Assembly (NCBI GenBank): GCA_018340375.1
Contig: JAFFJZ010000003.1
Span: forward strand, 16,120,001 to 16,184,000
Direction: 5' to 3'
DNA: 64,000 bases
Source: Gonatopus flavifemur
Taxonomy: Eukaryota > Arthropoda > Insecta > Hymenoptera > Dryinidae
This document shows positions 1 to 12,310 of the stretch, piece by piece. The translations under genes were made by a program, and so were the position numbers. Numbering within the stretch: the first letter of the stretch is position 1; the number at the start of each line of letters is the position of its first letter. The notes below the pieces were generated by a model. That model ran no database searches. It was given only the letters and a program-made list of their open reading frames with translations, and had not been told where the DNA came from.

Positions 1-2759
1 CTTTCTTCATTGTTTATTCTCTTTGCCCTTTTAATTACAATCTTCTCCTCCGTTCCTTTCTGTTCCTCACAATTAGCCAATCTACTCTGCACATTCCCTG
101 TTATCGTTAAGACCTTGATTTCATTTTATTAGTTCTTTTTTCTCTCGAACTATTTGACACTGAATTCACTACGCATTGAGATATATGTGGAATTACATCA
201 AATCTCTAATCAAACTGTAAATAAAGGATTTAATGTATTGATTCTTGTCATCTTCGTATTCAATCGAATTTTTCATCAATTCTATTTTATGTTTTTCATA
301 TGATGATGTAAAAAGTCACGTCCGGAAATGTTCAGAGAATAACAAACTTTGATATCTAAGATATAAGTTTCCGTATTTGATGTGACAACACAGTTAATAT
401 TCTTTCAGGCCTTGGAGTTGTTTATATAATGCTTTTTCATATTCCAATTGAGTGTTTTTCTTTCGAAATCTTTTGCTTCAATTTTATTATTTCCTTCAAA
501 ATCGAGTTCCTTGAATATTTCTAAATCACCCGGGGCAAAATTAATCAAGTCAATTTGAAATAATTGTTAATATCGATATGCGTCAATTCTTTATAAGTTA
601 GGTTCATTATTCTTAATTCCTCGTTACTAAATTGCATATATTTCTCAAGTAAATTGACACGATGTTTGCAATAAAACAATCTTTTGTTCTGTTGTTTGAA
701 CGAGAATGAGTATTATTTTCATAATTCATAGATAAAACGAGTTGAATCGATTGATGTGATTATTATTATTCTTGATTCTTAATTATTTTGTAATTTCAAT
801 AAAAGAGAAATTACGAGAGAATACAAGAATGTCGCAAAATTGATCTGTTTAGATCAAACGTGTTGCCCAGAAACGATATTGACAAGTGAGAAATATTTCA
901 ATAAGCGATTCAAACTTCGGTAATATGTTGTTTTGATATCGTGAAGGGAATCTTAAGAGCTTCGGAAAGAGTTTCCAAATGTTATGGGTTAGAGATTACG
1001 GATTGATGGAAAGCCCTTGTAGTAGAACGAAACAAAATGAAAACAATAAATTTAAAAATCGATAGTTCGAAAACAAAACCACAAACTTACGGATTGTTCA
1101 CTTTCTCTTTGCAATACATTTTATACGTAGGTTAAGATAAGGGAAGAAGAAATATGGAGCGAGCAAAGAGAAATTCGGAATTCATGAAATCAGTTACATG
1201 TTCATGCACTCGATGCGAGGTTGAATACTAATTAGTAGAAATGAGAGAGGGGTTCCAGGACTTTAGTGAACCTTAGCGTTCTATTCCCTGTTATTCTTTC
1301 CTCTCTTATATTTGTGCTAGTTTTTATTCAGTTTCCTTCACACGATCGGCTGTGTGTGGAAACGTGGAGAGAGGGGGCAACAGTCCACAGAATCGAGCAA
1401 AGCACCAAAACCATCGTCAGACCAACCAACCAACCGCCTACCTACAGCCTGTGGCAATAAAATGGATTTATTGATGCCGCAAAATGGCGGGCGTTCCTTG
1501 CCTGCTTTCTCTTTTCCTACCCTTTCCTCTTCCTCTTGGCCGTACTTCATTTTGCCGATATTAAACGCTGTAAATTTAGACCGGTACATTCGGGACACAC
1601 ACATCTTTCCCATAGAGGCATATCCTGAACCTCTACCCATCTTAACATCCATTACTCTCTTGAACCAAAAAGAATTCAGAAAAGAGCGTAAGGAGGAGTG
1701 AGGACAATTGGGTGATAGAAAATAAAAGATCGATACAGATCTTTTGTACTTGCCAAAGGTATCTTTCCTTCTTTTTTTTCATATTTTGCCTTTGATTGGA
1801 TAGAATTTCATTCATCCTTCCACCGGCTATACGTTTTGTTGCTGTTCTCAATCGAATCAACGATCTACCGTGGTAAGCGGAAAAACCTATCTTGTCAAAA
1901 TTTCCCCAAAATTTTCAATCTCACGTGTGTTTTATTGATCAAACAATTTTGAAATATCACTCCATCCCGTTGAACTGATCGAGCTACGGTTCGTTTTCTT
2001 TGTTATTGAATTTTTCTTTTGTCAGTTAATCCTCGAAGGAAGGACCGAATCTGTGGATTCTCCTGTTTAATTATTCAATTAAATGAAGTTATCACCTTTT
2101 ATTAATTCTACTCAAATCATAATATGCTTTTCTAGGAGCAAAATTCTTCTTCGATTCTGGGAACCTTACGTTTGTTCTTCAAGTATTCATTGCATTGAAT
2201 TCTATACGTAATAAATTTCAAGACAGATAATCACGATAATATTCAACAGAATGCCATACGTTGTATTGAAATCGGAGTCCTGAAACGATATCTCATTGAA
2301 ACTTGAATCACGATCAGATAACGTCTCCAATCACTGAGTGAACTGAACGTTTGCTTCAGTACTTGCGCCTAAAGTGGTACTACATGATAAACACTCCGTG
2401 ATACAGATTGCATACGAGTAGGCGCCCAACTTACCAAGCAGCACATTAGTTTGAATGATTATCTTGATACCATTTGTGTGCAAATTTGAATTATCGTTAA
2501 TTCAATTACGTATCGGTTGTTGATTTCCATCACGGATTATTATTAATAAATAATTGAGGCAATAAGTTATGCGTATTTTGATAATTTCGAGTCCATTGGC
2601 GTAATATTGGGTTCGTTAAGTTCAATTGCACGTACGTGCAATGAACATTATAGAAAAAGTATTAACATCAGAATTTCGATTTCGTTTTTTTTTAGATTAT
2701 TGTAGATGAAAATTCCAAGGAATCCGTGTTCTGTGCCGTGTAAATTTTCCTCACCATTG
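1..2759. other. AT-rich non-coding stretch, no gene seen
   Basis: Both strands hold only short frames (longest about 115 codons near 1354-1701, overlapped by frames on the opposite strand), which is what chance gives in this composition. No RNA gene, transposon end or long repeat was found. The only local structure is a perfect 18-base palindrome at 2625-2642 (ATTGCACGT followed by its complement), about as long as expected by chance in a window of this size. Confidence 0.6.
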
Positions 2760-3010
2760 GTGCAAATAATTCACGAAAGAATCCCTAATTCGTGAATTTT
2801 CTTGATATATAATCTTGAATATTCTTAAGAATACATATTCTTGATTACAGCTGATATGTTGCAAGCTCAAGTGAAATTCCCTTGGATCAAGAAAATCTTG
2901 TTTCAATTCAAGAAATACATCCTTAGTTAGAAGAAAATTTTCTTGTATCAAGAGTACAGATTTTTTAAGAAATGGATTTCTTGAAACATCACAATATGTT
3001 ATTGCTGATA
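2760..3010. repeat. Word-rich AT repeat patch (CAAGAA / TTCTTG words)
   Basis: The words TTCTTGA, CAAGAAA and AATCTTG recur many times on both strands within 250 bases, for example TTCTTGATATATAATCTTG and CAAGAAAATCTTG, so the segment can fold on itself in many ways. This is the same architecture as the clearer MITEs in the window (one self-complementary word repeated with mutated spacers), but no matching terminal inverted repeats or target duplication could be fixed. It may be an old, degraded element. A 106-codon frame starting at 2972 overlaps its right edge and is probably chance. Confidence 0.4.
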
Positions 3011-4179
3011 GTAATTATTTCTCTCAGTATCAAACATCGAATCTGTTTCAGAGAGGATTTCAATATCGAATATAATCATAAACGATTTGATTTGTATTTT
3101 AGATACCGTTGTTTCGTTCCTGCAAAGGGTTGCAAAATTGTTATAAAATATGGAATCTATAAGCACTTATTCCCGTTGGGTAGAGGAATCTTCTTTTACG
3201 TTTTATTTATCCCCCTCCTTTTCCTCTTGCAACTCAGTCTCACTCAGTGCGCAAACACAAGCACGAGGATGATCGTAAAATTGAGAACATAAGCTACCGT
3301 CGATTCCACTAATGACCGCACGTAAAACGGCCCGTAAAATTTCTCCATCGTATGAGTAACGAGACAAAAAAACGACGAGAACGAAATGATATATCGTAGC
3401 AATATTTTTTGTACCTCCACTGACAAAATTGGATAGAAAAATGCACGACAATTCTGTGCACGTCATTGAATCGTCATTGAACGAATCCTCGACTATAACT
3501 CCTTTGAACAATTAAATTCGGCCTCTGTCTCGTGCGCTCGTTCACCGTGAATCTCATTGAATTTATATCGGAATCGATTCAGGATATTTACTCGGTTTTC
3601 TTTTAAATATTGTTAGAATATTGAGACACGCGGAGTAAATGATAAACAAAATTCGATTGCGGGGAATTAAAATGTTTCAATTCTTAAGGGAAATATTCAT
3701 TTATCTGTTGTACACCGCAGGTGCCGAGCTTATTGATTAATTTTTTTTTTTTATCATTCCCGATGCTTCTCGTTATTGAATATTTTTTGCTAATAAGACT
3801 CCACTGATGCGCACCAATGGATAATCCGCAATAAATCGTATTCAAATCTGATAATCCATTGGCATATTATCCACCCAACGCCAGTATCGTAATTTCCAAA
3901 CACACATGTGTACGTATAAATCGATATTCTGGCACGCTCTGTGTGTTCCTCGATTTTCTTCGTTCAAAGTACATCGAAATTTTATGATTCCAATCATTCT
4001 TCGCACGTCATTTTCATCAAATTCGCGAATAGATCCATCAGAGATCAAGGAATGCGGTAGCGATAGAGGCAGCCGTTATTTATAAACCACTCTCTATATC
4101 GCTTCTAAAGCGCCTGGCTCGTGCATAGTAATTTCAGGTGGATGGAAAAAATTCCCAAGCGTAGTTGAATAGAAAAACA
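3011..4179. other. Non-coding stretch, no gene seen
   Basis: Only short overlapping frames are present (for example 3203-3511 minus and 3244-3426 minus, in different frames of the same DNA). Nothing resembles a protein, RNA gene or transposon end. Confidence 0.55.
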
Positions 4180-4310
4180 CAGGCAAAGAAAAAAATTCAC
4201 TATCACCCTGTGTGAGATAATGGATTCTGCGCTTCCACAACAATTTAATTAGTTATGATAGTGAATTTTCAACTGTTACAGCGAAAAATTTTTCACTACC
4301 CTAGCCACAT
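4180..4310. repeat. Degraded inverted-repeat patch (TTCACTA words)
   Basis: AAATTCACTATC at 4193-4204 is exactly complementary to GATAGTGAATTT at 4257-4268, and further AAATTTTTCACTA words follow at about 4287-4300. Similar TTCACT / AGTGAA words occur at 44.2 kb. It probably represents the remains of a small hairpin element lying just left of the intact MITE at 4386. Confidence 0.35.
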
Positions 4311-4385
4311 TTTTCTGCTATTCTTCATATTATCCTTGGAATTTAGTTTTGTGATTTTGTAATAGTAAAATTAGGATCCAATCCC

Positions 4386-4759
4386 TACACGGAGAGAAAA
4401 AATTTGCTGACGCAGCAGATCGAGGTATTATATATAGAATAGCAAAATTTTTTGCTGACCTAGCTGAAAATTTGCTATAACAGCAATCGTGTTAGCTACG
4501 ACAGCAATTTTTTTGCTGTGGCAGCAAATAATGTTTGCTCCGCCAGCAAATTTTCAGTATTATATACAGAATAGCAAACAAATTTTGCTGGGATAGCAAA
4601 CATTTTTTGCTGCCAGAGCTAAAAATTCGCTGTTGCAGCTAACAAGATTGCTGGAACAGCAAATAGTTTGCTGTCACAGGAAAAAATTTGGTGCTCTGGC
4701 AAAAGGAACCCAGCGAGTGTAGATTTCGCTGCCACAGCGGATTCCTTTTTCTCCGTGTA
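4386..4759. mobile_element. MITE with CACGGAGA ends and AGCAAA/TTTGCT word array
   Basis: The element begins TA-CACGGAGAGAAAAA and ends TTTTTCTCCGTG-TA, so the outermost bases are inverted repeats of about 15-19 bases flanked by TA on both sides, the duplication expected of Tc1/mariner-type insertions. The interior has no coding capacity. It is built of many copies of one self-complementary word (TTTGCTG, CAGCAAA, AGCAAAATTTGCT) separated by mutated spacers such as CTAGCTGAAAATTTGCT. The element at 43959-44291 uses the same word and shares the phrase AGCAAA...TTTGCTGACCTAGCT, so the two are copies of one family. A non-autonomous element moved by a transposase from elsewhere is the likely explanation. 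I do not recognise a named family. Confidence 0.85.
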
Positions 4760-5337
4760 CAAACAATGATCAACGACGTTTCAATGGGCCGCTGATGGCC
4801 CTGCAATGCCTTGGCCCTTTGAAACACCAGCAGTCGTGTTATGTCACAGCCCACTGTTGTGTCCGTGCAACGCTTTGCTTTCTTCTCGACTAATTCTTCT
4901 TCTGGCATGAAAGATAGATGAACTTCCTCTAATTTTGTAAGTATTGCAGAATGGATTTAATTTTGTTGATGTCTTGTAACATTCTAAGAGTTTTTCTGCA
5001 CAAAATTGCCAACAGCAAGGTAGTGCAATATATAGAATCATACGGTTCATGATACACGAAGTAAGTGTGATAAATTCTCATGACTCACTTTCATATTTCA
5101 CTGTTCTCGGTAAACTTCTGATTCTGTACATTGTCCACAGTGAAATTAACCCACGAGACCAAATCAAAAGATTTATATCGATGTTAGGTGGTGGGCAGAG
5201 TCCGGAGGGTTTGTTATTTATGAAAAAATCGATACTAAACGCTCGAAAGTATATATTTCATAGAGAACTACACGAGGTGAGATGGAAAAGAAAGAAGCGA
5301 AAAGGCGAACGCCATAGAAAACTTCACTTATAACGTT
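4760..5337. other. Non-coding stretch, no gene seen
   Basis: Several short frames overlap on both strands (4639-4908 minus partly lies in the MITE, 5049-5333 plus). None has a recognisable domain or strong coding composition. Confidence 0.5.
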
Positions 5338-5525
5338 TATATGAGGTGGCGCTGCGGTATGAGACGCGTGTTTTTCTTGGAACGAGTCGTACTCTCAGCG
5401 TTAACTTAGTCCTATGATTGACGGTTTCCGTTTCCGGTTAGCTCGCCGCGGAACTGATATATCGCCCCGGTGAACTCGGCCGGAAGTCTGGGCAAAAGCA
5501 TCGTCGCAAAATTATTGACTGGATA
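5338..5525. other. Locally GC-rich, CpG-rich island
   Basis: Judged by eye this segment is much richer in G, C and CpG than its surroundings (GGTGGCGCTGCGG, TAGCTCGCCGCGG, CTCGGCCGGAAG). It has no long frame. It could be a conserved regulatory element, a promoter or an unrecognised exon fragment, but the sequence alone does not decide. Confidence 0.3.
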
Positions 5526-8500
5526 CTATATCAACCAAAGGACACGACAAGGAACACCCTTATCGAATTTTCCACCCTTCTGAAACGAGTCTAATACCTT
5601 GCGGAATATGAATTTTTTCGACTTGTAAACTCCTTCGCTGGCCATTTCGCGCAACCGATGGTATGCGGAAACCCTCTCCTCTCTTCGGGTCTCCATCGTT
5701 ATTCTTCTCTTTAATTCTTTGTTTCACTGAAGAAGGGAAAAGTGTTTTCTCAGCGATAAAAGGATCAAATGTATTGGAAGTCAATTGAGAGATTGAGGAA
5801 TTAATTTTTCAGTTTGCCGGCTGTGACTATTGAAATAACATATCACAAGAGTTTAAGATTTTCATCCTTCGGGATGATGAATAATTCAGTTCCTTTCCGT
5901 TTATATATAGCGAGTGATGTTTTGAAATTCGATATGACATTTTCCCATAGATCTTTCGAGCTCGATGAATACGGAAAGGAATATCGATTCACGAATCGAA
6001 AGGGACGGAGGGTTTTGATACAATATAAATTGTTTGTCGAGGTATCCACACGTTTTTCACGCTGTTAACAGAAATTCATAGCTATTCATGAATAATTTAG
6101 AGTCAAATAGATTGATTTTAGATAAATTCACATTCAACGAACATTCAATGAACCTTCAAATGTCCATAACTCAATTTGCGGTTTGACGAAGGTTTTTTTT
6201 GAATGTTCATGTTCTCTTGTAAAGTAGGACAAGATCATTCCTTGGTACTGTGTAGTTTAAGAAAATACTGAGAGTAAAACCAGAGCGCGTATGCACTATA
6301 TAGTCTGCAATAGGCGACTATACCACTTTTTTTCCAGGTGGGTTACTTACATCCTTATCCGATATATGATCTTTTCTCAATGCATAGAATGAAAGGTCTC
6401 ATCACAGGCTCTCATGCATCATTTAGATCGCAAACTTTGGGTCAAGTGGGACAGAAATAACATATAGGGAAATTTTTCGATTACCCTGATTATCTTTTTG
6501 TCGAAGTTTAACATGACCGCTGTCACACAAAAGGTTGAATTCCGATGAAGAGTGGAGTATATTCAAGTCAACTTCATTTCCAATACGTTCAAACGTATGT
6601 AGAATACATCAACTGGTAGCGAGAGGGATCGCCTTGATTAACCAGACGCATGATAAGACTCTTTGTTTGTTCGTAATAATACACGCAAATCCATCCCCGT
6701 GAACCTTTGAAACATGAGAACTATTCCAAGAAACTCGAATGAGACCGGCTACTCGTCCTAGTCTAATAATGCAGGCGAGATTGATTCACGTGAGGGTACG
6801 AGATTGAAGGGGAGAAATACAGAAGGTGGAAGGGAAGATAAGTAAACAATGGACTCGATCAACGAGAAAGATATTTCTTGGTACTCTATTTTCCTAGTAC
6901 CTCTTCTTCCTTGAGATGTAACTCATCTACTTTCCTGTATCCACTCCACTTTCAACTTGCGAACGGATATTCATTTCCAAGGTCGTTTGCACAGGGAAAT
7001 GCCTGTAGTAGTTAATGTTAATCCTCGAAGATGTCACATTGAAACGATCGTGGATCATCAAGCCCATTAGTCACACAATCTTGTGAATCTTCCTTCTCAC
7101 CTTTCCGGCATGGAAATGGTCTGTTTACAAGATCACGCTCCACTGCGTTCAGTTTATCCGCCAGTCGTTGGTTTCTCTTCCTCCATTTCTTGCTTTTCAT
7201 CGACGAAGTGTCAACAAATCAACGCTTTGTTCAAACAAATGGAAATTTATTGTCAACGAAATCAGTTTTCAGAGTTCTTGCTATCGACTCAAAAGTGCGC
7301 ATATACGGGAAAATATACGTACTGTGTTCTAGTGTATTGTGAAAATACAATACTTTTTAGGGTCACTTAGAGTAATCAATCAAATTTTTGTTCATCTCTT
7401 TTCGTTCTTCTCTGAATCATATTCAAACCTGTCGAATCAGTTCTACGTTCAACGGGTGACAGATGAGTCACAGTTGAAAACACTTGAATAATTTTTCATC
7501 TGTAGAGATAAATAAAAGAAATGACATGAAGATTCCATCTAACATAAATAAAGTCATCTCAGATGCTTGATTTCATATTTCTTCATTCATTACCGTCTTG
7601 GTTCCCTTCCCTTCATTATTATATGGATTCGTCTCTCCTTGAACCGAAATTTGATATGGTTAATAAATTCCACCCTCTTCTTCATTGATTTCAATAAAAT
7701 TCTGCTCCTCATTCTAGTTGAAGAGACTGGAGATGTGCTCATGATTTACCATCCCACAACCCCTCGATAAAATCTTCCTTCACTATCGTATCTGTCCTTC
7801 AATCAGTCGAATTCGATTGTTCATGACTGGAATGTTATTCCTCCCTGTCTTATATGATTCACATTACCTTTTATAATTCGTTGAGTACGAAAAAAATGTA
7901 TCAACATGAACTTTGGTATTTATTCTTCAAAGAAGGTAGAAACACAGTGAAGAATAGCTCAGAAGGAAAGAGGAATCACGTGAGTAATGAAGAATAAATC
8001 CGAAGATGGATGAGTGTACAATGTCCATTTATTGAATACGTAGTCCCTTTTACTCATTGATGGGCTATGTGCACCGTTACAAACGACAATTGAACGCAAG
8101 CTGAGTTTTGGCGCCAGTCACTCGCTAATGGACCCAGTAACTCAATTACACGGACGACCTTTAGTCTCTGAGAAACCAGACAAGATCCCTCGCACCCTCT
8201 ATACCCCACCGGCTATCCACCTTTTCTCTACATTGGCTCTACGTTCTGTCCTTCTCTCCCTCTCTCTCTTTCCTACCCCCATTTCTTTCTCGTCTCCCGA
8301 ACAGACACGAGAGATCAATTCACATCAAAGTGAGGATCTGAAAAACAGTAATACTCTAAAGAAGATCACTCTTAATTGATTTGAGATCCAAGTTAATTGT
8401 ACATTAAGCAATAATTACGTTACGCGAGAAGAATCGGCTACGTTCAACGTTAAGTATTTCATAAATATAGTCTGATTTTCCATCACCCCCTTACGGTATA

Positions 8501-11268
8501 CTTGGTGGATCCATAAATTAGCAATATCACAACATCAAGAATTCCACACGAAAAGAAATGAAAAGGATCGTTGGAATCATGCGTTATTCCAAAGATTTAT
8601 GAACTGATTCCTATCCTTAGCTGTCAAATCACAACATTCGTTTCTTCGCGTGAAATCTGAGAAAATCGTGTCAGTACATTATTATATTATCGAATATATT
8701 TTCTATTTGAAAATATGAGAGGGAAACAAAGGGAAAAAATCACGGTAAAGTCATTCCAGGGAACTCGTAAAGTTATGTAGTGACGTGCTAGCTTGCTATT
8801 ACGAGGCTCGTAAAAAGAAAAAAAGCGAGACCGATTTGTTTCACATAACGAGGGCAGCCCAAGAGGGTTAAAAGAAAGAAAGAAGGAAAAGACTAGTAGT
8901 ATGTCCGCACTCTCAATGCGAAAGCTAGACAACCTGGCACCAAGCCCGATTTTTTCCTTTTTTTTTTATCAAAGGACCCATCCAACTTTTACGATAGTAA
9001 CGAAAAGGAAACCGAATCTTTAATAGATTCGAGAAGATTAAATCTTATCGTTTATCTTAATTTATGATCTGTATCAAAGGATGTATAAAAAGCTTTCGAT
9101 CAATCTTCATCATTCGTTGGAATGGAATTGCACTTGTACCGAAGGTTAATTTAATCCGTTTCCTTCTGTTATCAATTCGAAAACTATTACGAGGAAATTG
9201 GAAAGAAAGACTTGTCACTTGATATTCCGTTCTACAGAAGTTTGACTGCAGAACTGTAAATCGTCGATTGATTTAATTCTTTGAAGATAATTGAATTCAT
9301 ATTTGAAATGATTGGAAAGCAGTCGTTTGCTCGATTATTATGAGTAATGGAGAGCAAACAATCACTTAGCTTTTCAACCTTAATTGAAACATAAGAAAGT
9401 TTATTTTTGTTCTATCGTTCCCTGTTTGGCCTCTTGGGTTTTTGTTTACAAACTGTATGATTTAACTTTGATCTTGAATAAGAAATTTTCCTGTTATCAA
9501 TGTTGGAAGTTTTGTGCTTTTAGCACAGCAACAATTATTGATATAACAAAGGGTTATCGACAAGTGTATCAAGGTTGAAGGAATATAAAACCTTTCCACG
9601 ATCATTCAAATTATTCTTTTGATTGTTTCCACATGGAACTCGAACTTCTCGAATCAAAAAAAAGGATTTGGAATTCAAGAAAGGTATCGGTTTAACGTCT
9701 TGTATATGAATATATATATATATTGATTATCCGCTTAACCGGCCACTGCAATGCACCAGTCTGAAGTCCCACTCGACTTCCGAGTTCTTCTCTCGTCAAT
9801 TTGCATTTCACGATTTCTTGCCTGACAGATACCCACGTAGCACTGATTTACATTCCTCCTTATTCTTTCTCTTTTGTATTTTTCTCAACTCGTTCCTTTT
9901 TTTCTTCCCTCCACCAAGATGGAAGTCCCTCAGAGGATTCTTGCAGCCCAGAGAGCTTCCAGTATGGAAAGCGAAACTCAAGGCTTCTCCCAGCTTTGGT
10001 ATGAGTAAACGAGTTTAACTTCTATTCAGTGAAATCAAAGTTTTGATAAAAGTTTTCACAATCGGATAGAAATACTCTCTCCTTCAGAATTTTGTCAATA
10101 ACAATTAATATGCTTCTCTCTTCGTCAGGTCAATAACACATATCTCTTTCAGATTCGAAGGTATCAACGTGTATCAAAGAATATTTTATGATTTCTAAAA
10201 CTGCCTTGAAAGAATTGATGATCTCGTACAATGGATCAAATTCATGTGACCTGATGCACCAAGTTTTTAGAAGTTTTTAAGGATTCACTGGTAGCACTTT
10301 CCCGAATAGCCCCCTATATTATGCATGCTTGGTCGATAAAATCGAAGTAGCTCATCTAGGAAGCTCTCAGCCTTTTTCATGTTCCATAAAGATGTTATAA
10401 AAATGGTCCTAAAGAACGAACGAATGGCGTCATTTCGTCTTGCGAACTTCGCCCGGTGCAAGGTATTATGAGTATATCCTTTCACCGGCTATTAAAACAA
10501 ATCCTAATTAGGCAAACATCGGAAAGTGTTGGCAATATTCATTTACAATCAAGAAACCCATCAAGTTTTCAATACAATATTCGCCTCGTTTCGAAAGATT
10601 GAAATGGTTTTCTTGCTCGATGATGTTTATGGGAGGAATAGTGCTCAAATATTTTATAGCATCAGGGAAGAAATATTCTTTTCTCTGGTTAAAACAAACG
10701 ATTGCTTATTATCAAATTTCATTGAATGGAGGAGAAATACACACGTATCTTAGTATGGAATTTCAGAGAATTCAGTAAGGTAATTGTGATTGAGAATTAA
10801 TACAGTGAATCACCCATTAGTTGTTGTGGTTCCCATCGAAACCAATAATATTCAATCGGAATATCTACTGCATATACAATGTTCTAAATGGATCTGATTA
10901 CATTTCACCATTATCACATAGCACTCGCAGTGGGCAGTGGAACTCATCATTCCAGGTCAAATGCCAATTCATTTACATCCTTAGATTCGCAATGATTTGG
11001 CACTTTGTTTGCACAATGTTTCGAATCAATCCGATTGCTCTGTTGGTCGATAGGATTCAATCGTAATCGATCGTTTGTTTCAACCAGGCTTGGTATACAT
11101 GTCCCAGTCAAACTTCTGGTTTATGATATAAAAAATTTGAATTATTACGAACAACGAGAGAAAGGAAAGAAATAAAGGATATCTTGCAGATTCACCTCCT
11201 CCGGTGTCGTATGAAATGAATTTTGAAACACTGCATGCGTACAGTTAATAAAAAGATAGCGTAGCAGC
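5526..11268. other. Long featureless non-coding stretch
   Basis: No gene, RNA or transposon end was found over 5.7 kb. Frames are all below about 100 codons. A small imperfect inverted repeat lies at about 6136-6211 (AACATTCAATGAACCTTC against GAAGGTTTTTTTTGAATGTT), and a short AT-dinucleotide run at about 9708-9722. A purine-rich run lies near 8870-8890. Confidence 0.55.
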
Positions 11269-11289
11269 GGAAGAAGAAGAAGAAGAAGG
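11269..11289. repeat. (GAA)n microsatellite
   Basis: About seven consecutive GAA/AGA triplets, followed by purine-rich sequence to about 11340. Confidence 0.85.
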
Positions 11290-11869
11290 AAAATGAGAGA
11301 ATGTACAGTAAGGAAGATACAGAAAGGGGAATGAAGAGGAAATTAGTCAAGGTGAGAGTGACTGCGTTATGGTTATGAGTAACAACGGCGCTTAATTAAA
11401 ACCCCCGCTTTCACTTCATCATCATTACAGATTGTATCGTATATTGAACTCCCGAAGTGTTCCCGGAGTCAAGTTGTCATCTCAGAAGTCATAATAATTT
11501 GAACTCGTCTAAAGGACTCATTATTTATGAATTATTACATAATATGAAGTAGATTTATTTCAATATTCGATATATATTCATGGGGATTCATTAATTAAAC
11601 TTTCACGCATACTCGGAGATGATTCGCACACACAAGACGCAAAATATAGAATTCTTTTGAAAATGATATTCTTTAAAACCTTGAAATTTCTTCGAGTGGT
11701 CCGAGGGTTTCAAATTGTATTCTCATGTTACTGATTCGTCTTTGTATATTCGATAAGACTCGAATCACGTAGCGCGTGAACACAGTACAGCGTGACTGAT
11801 TTCCTGATATCTTGAAAACAACCCATATCGAATTCCGTGATGACATAGAACGAAGGAAGAAGATGGAAG
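11290..11869. other. Non-coding stretch, no gene seen
   Basis: AT-rich with no repeat or convincing frame. The 3' parts of two minus-strand frames (11673-11882 and 11728-12138) run through it in different phases. Confidence 0.5.
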
Positions 11870-12310
11870 GAAGCAGGTCCAATAGGTAACTTAACCGGAT
11901 GAAAACGGTCTTTGACTAGGCAAATGAGCAGCTTGCTTTCCTCAGAGCTCTTAAGCAAGGAAGGTAGAAGTGGAGCAATATCGTTTGCGGATTCAACCCC
12001 TGCAGGCAGTGGATACATCTTAAACCCATCCTTTCCGTTCAAAGTTGTTGGTCGTCGTCTTTGCCGTAGATGAAAGATGCATAGCCCTAGAATCCGAACC
12101 GTTCCTTCGCTTCTCCGTTCAACACTTTCATCTTCCACCCTTCATCGTAGTGGTGGTCGTCTTCGTTGTCGGCGTCCTTCGGAATCCTGAAGAGGAGGGC
12201 CTTCCAGCGCTGTGCTTTGAAACCAACTGTCGATACTCCGAAACGGAGGCCCCTCGGCACTTAACGATAAAATCATTTCGAACGAAGAAGGTTTCAGCTC
12301 TTAAATGAAT
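11870..12310. other. GC-richer block with overlapping open frames
   Basis: This block has higher G+C by eye than its flanks. Open frames run through it on both strands at once: a 136-codon minus frame (11728-12138), an 87-codon plus frame (12045-12308) and a 79-codon minus frame (12128-12367). The plus frame includes a low-complexity run of valines encoded by GTGGTGGTCGTC repeats. Simultaneous frames on opposite strands usually reflect composition rather than coding. No domain was recognised. It might be an exon fragment or regulatory island. Confidence 0.25.

Noticed and set aside
2625..2642. Perfect 18-base palindrome ATTGCACGT plus complement
   Set aside because: A palindrome of this length is close to chance expectation for 64 kb, and it matches no terminal repeat.
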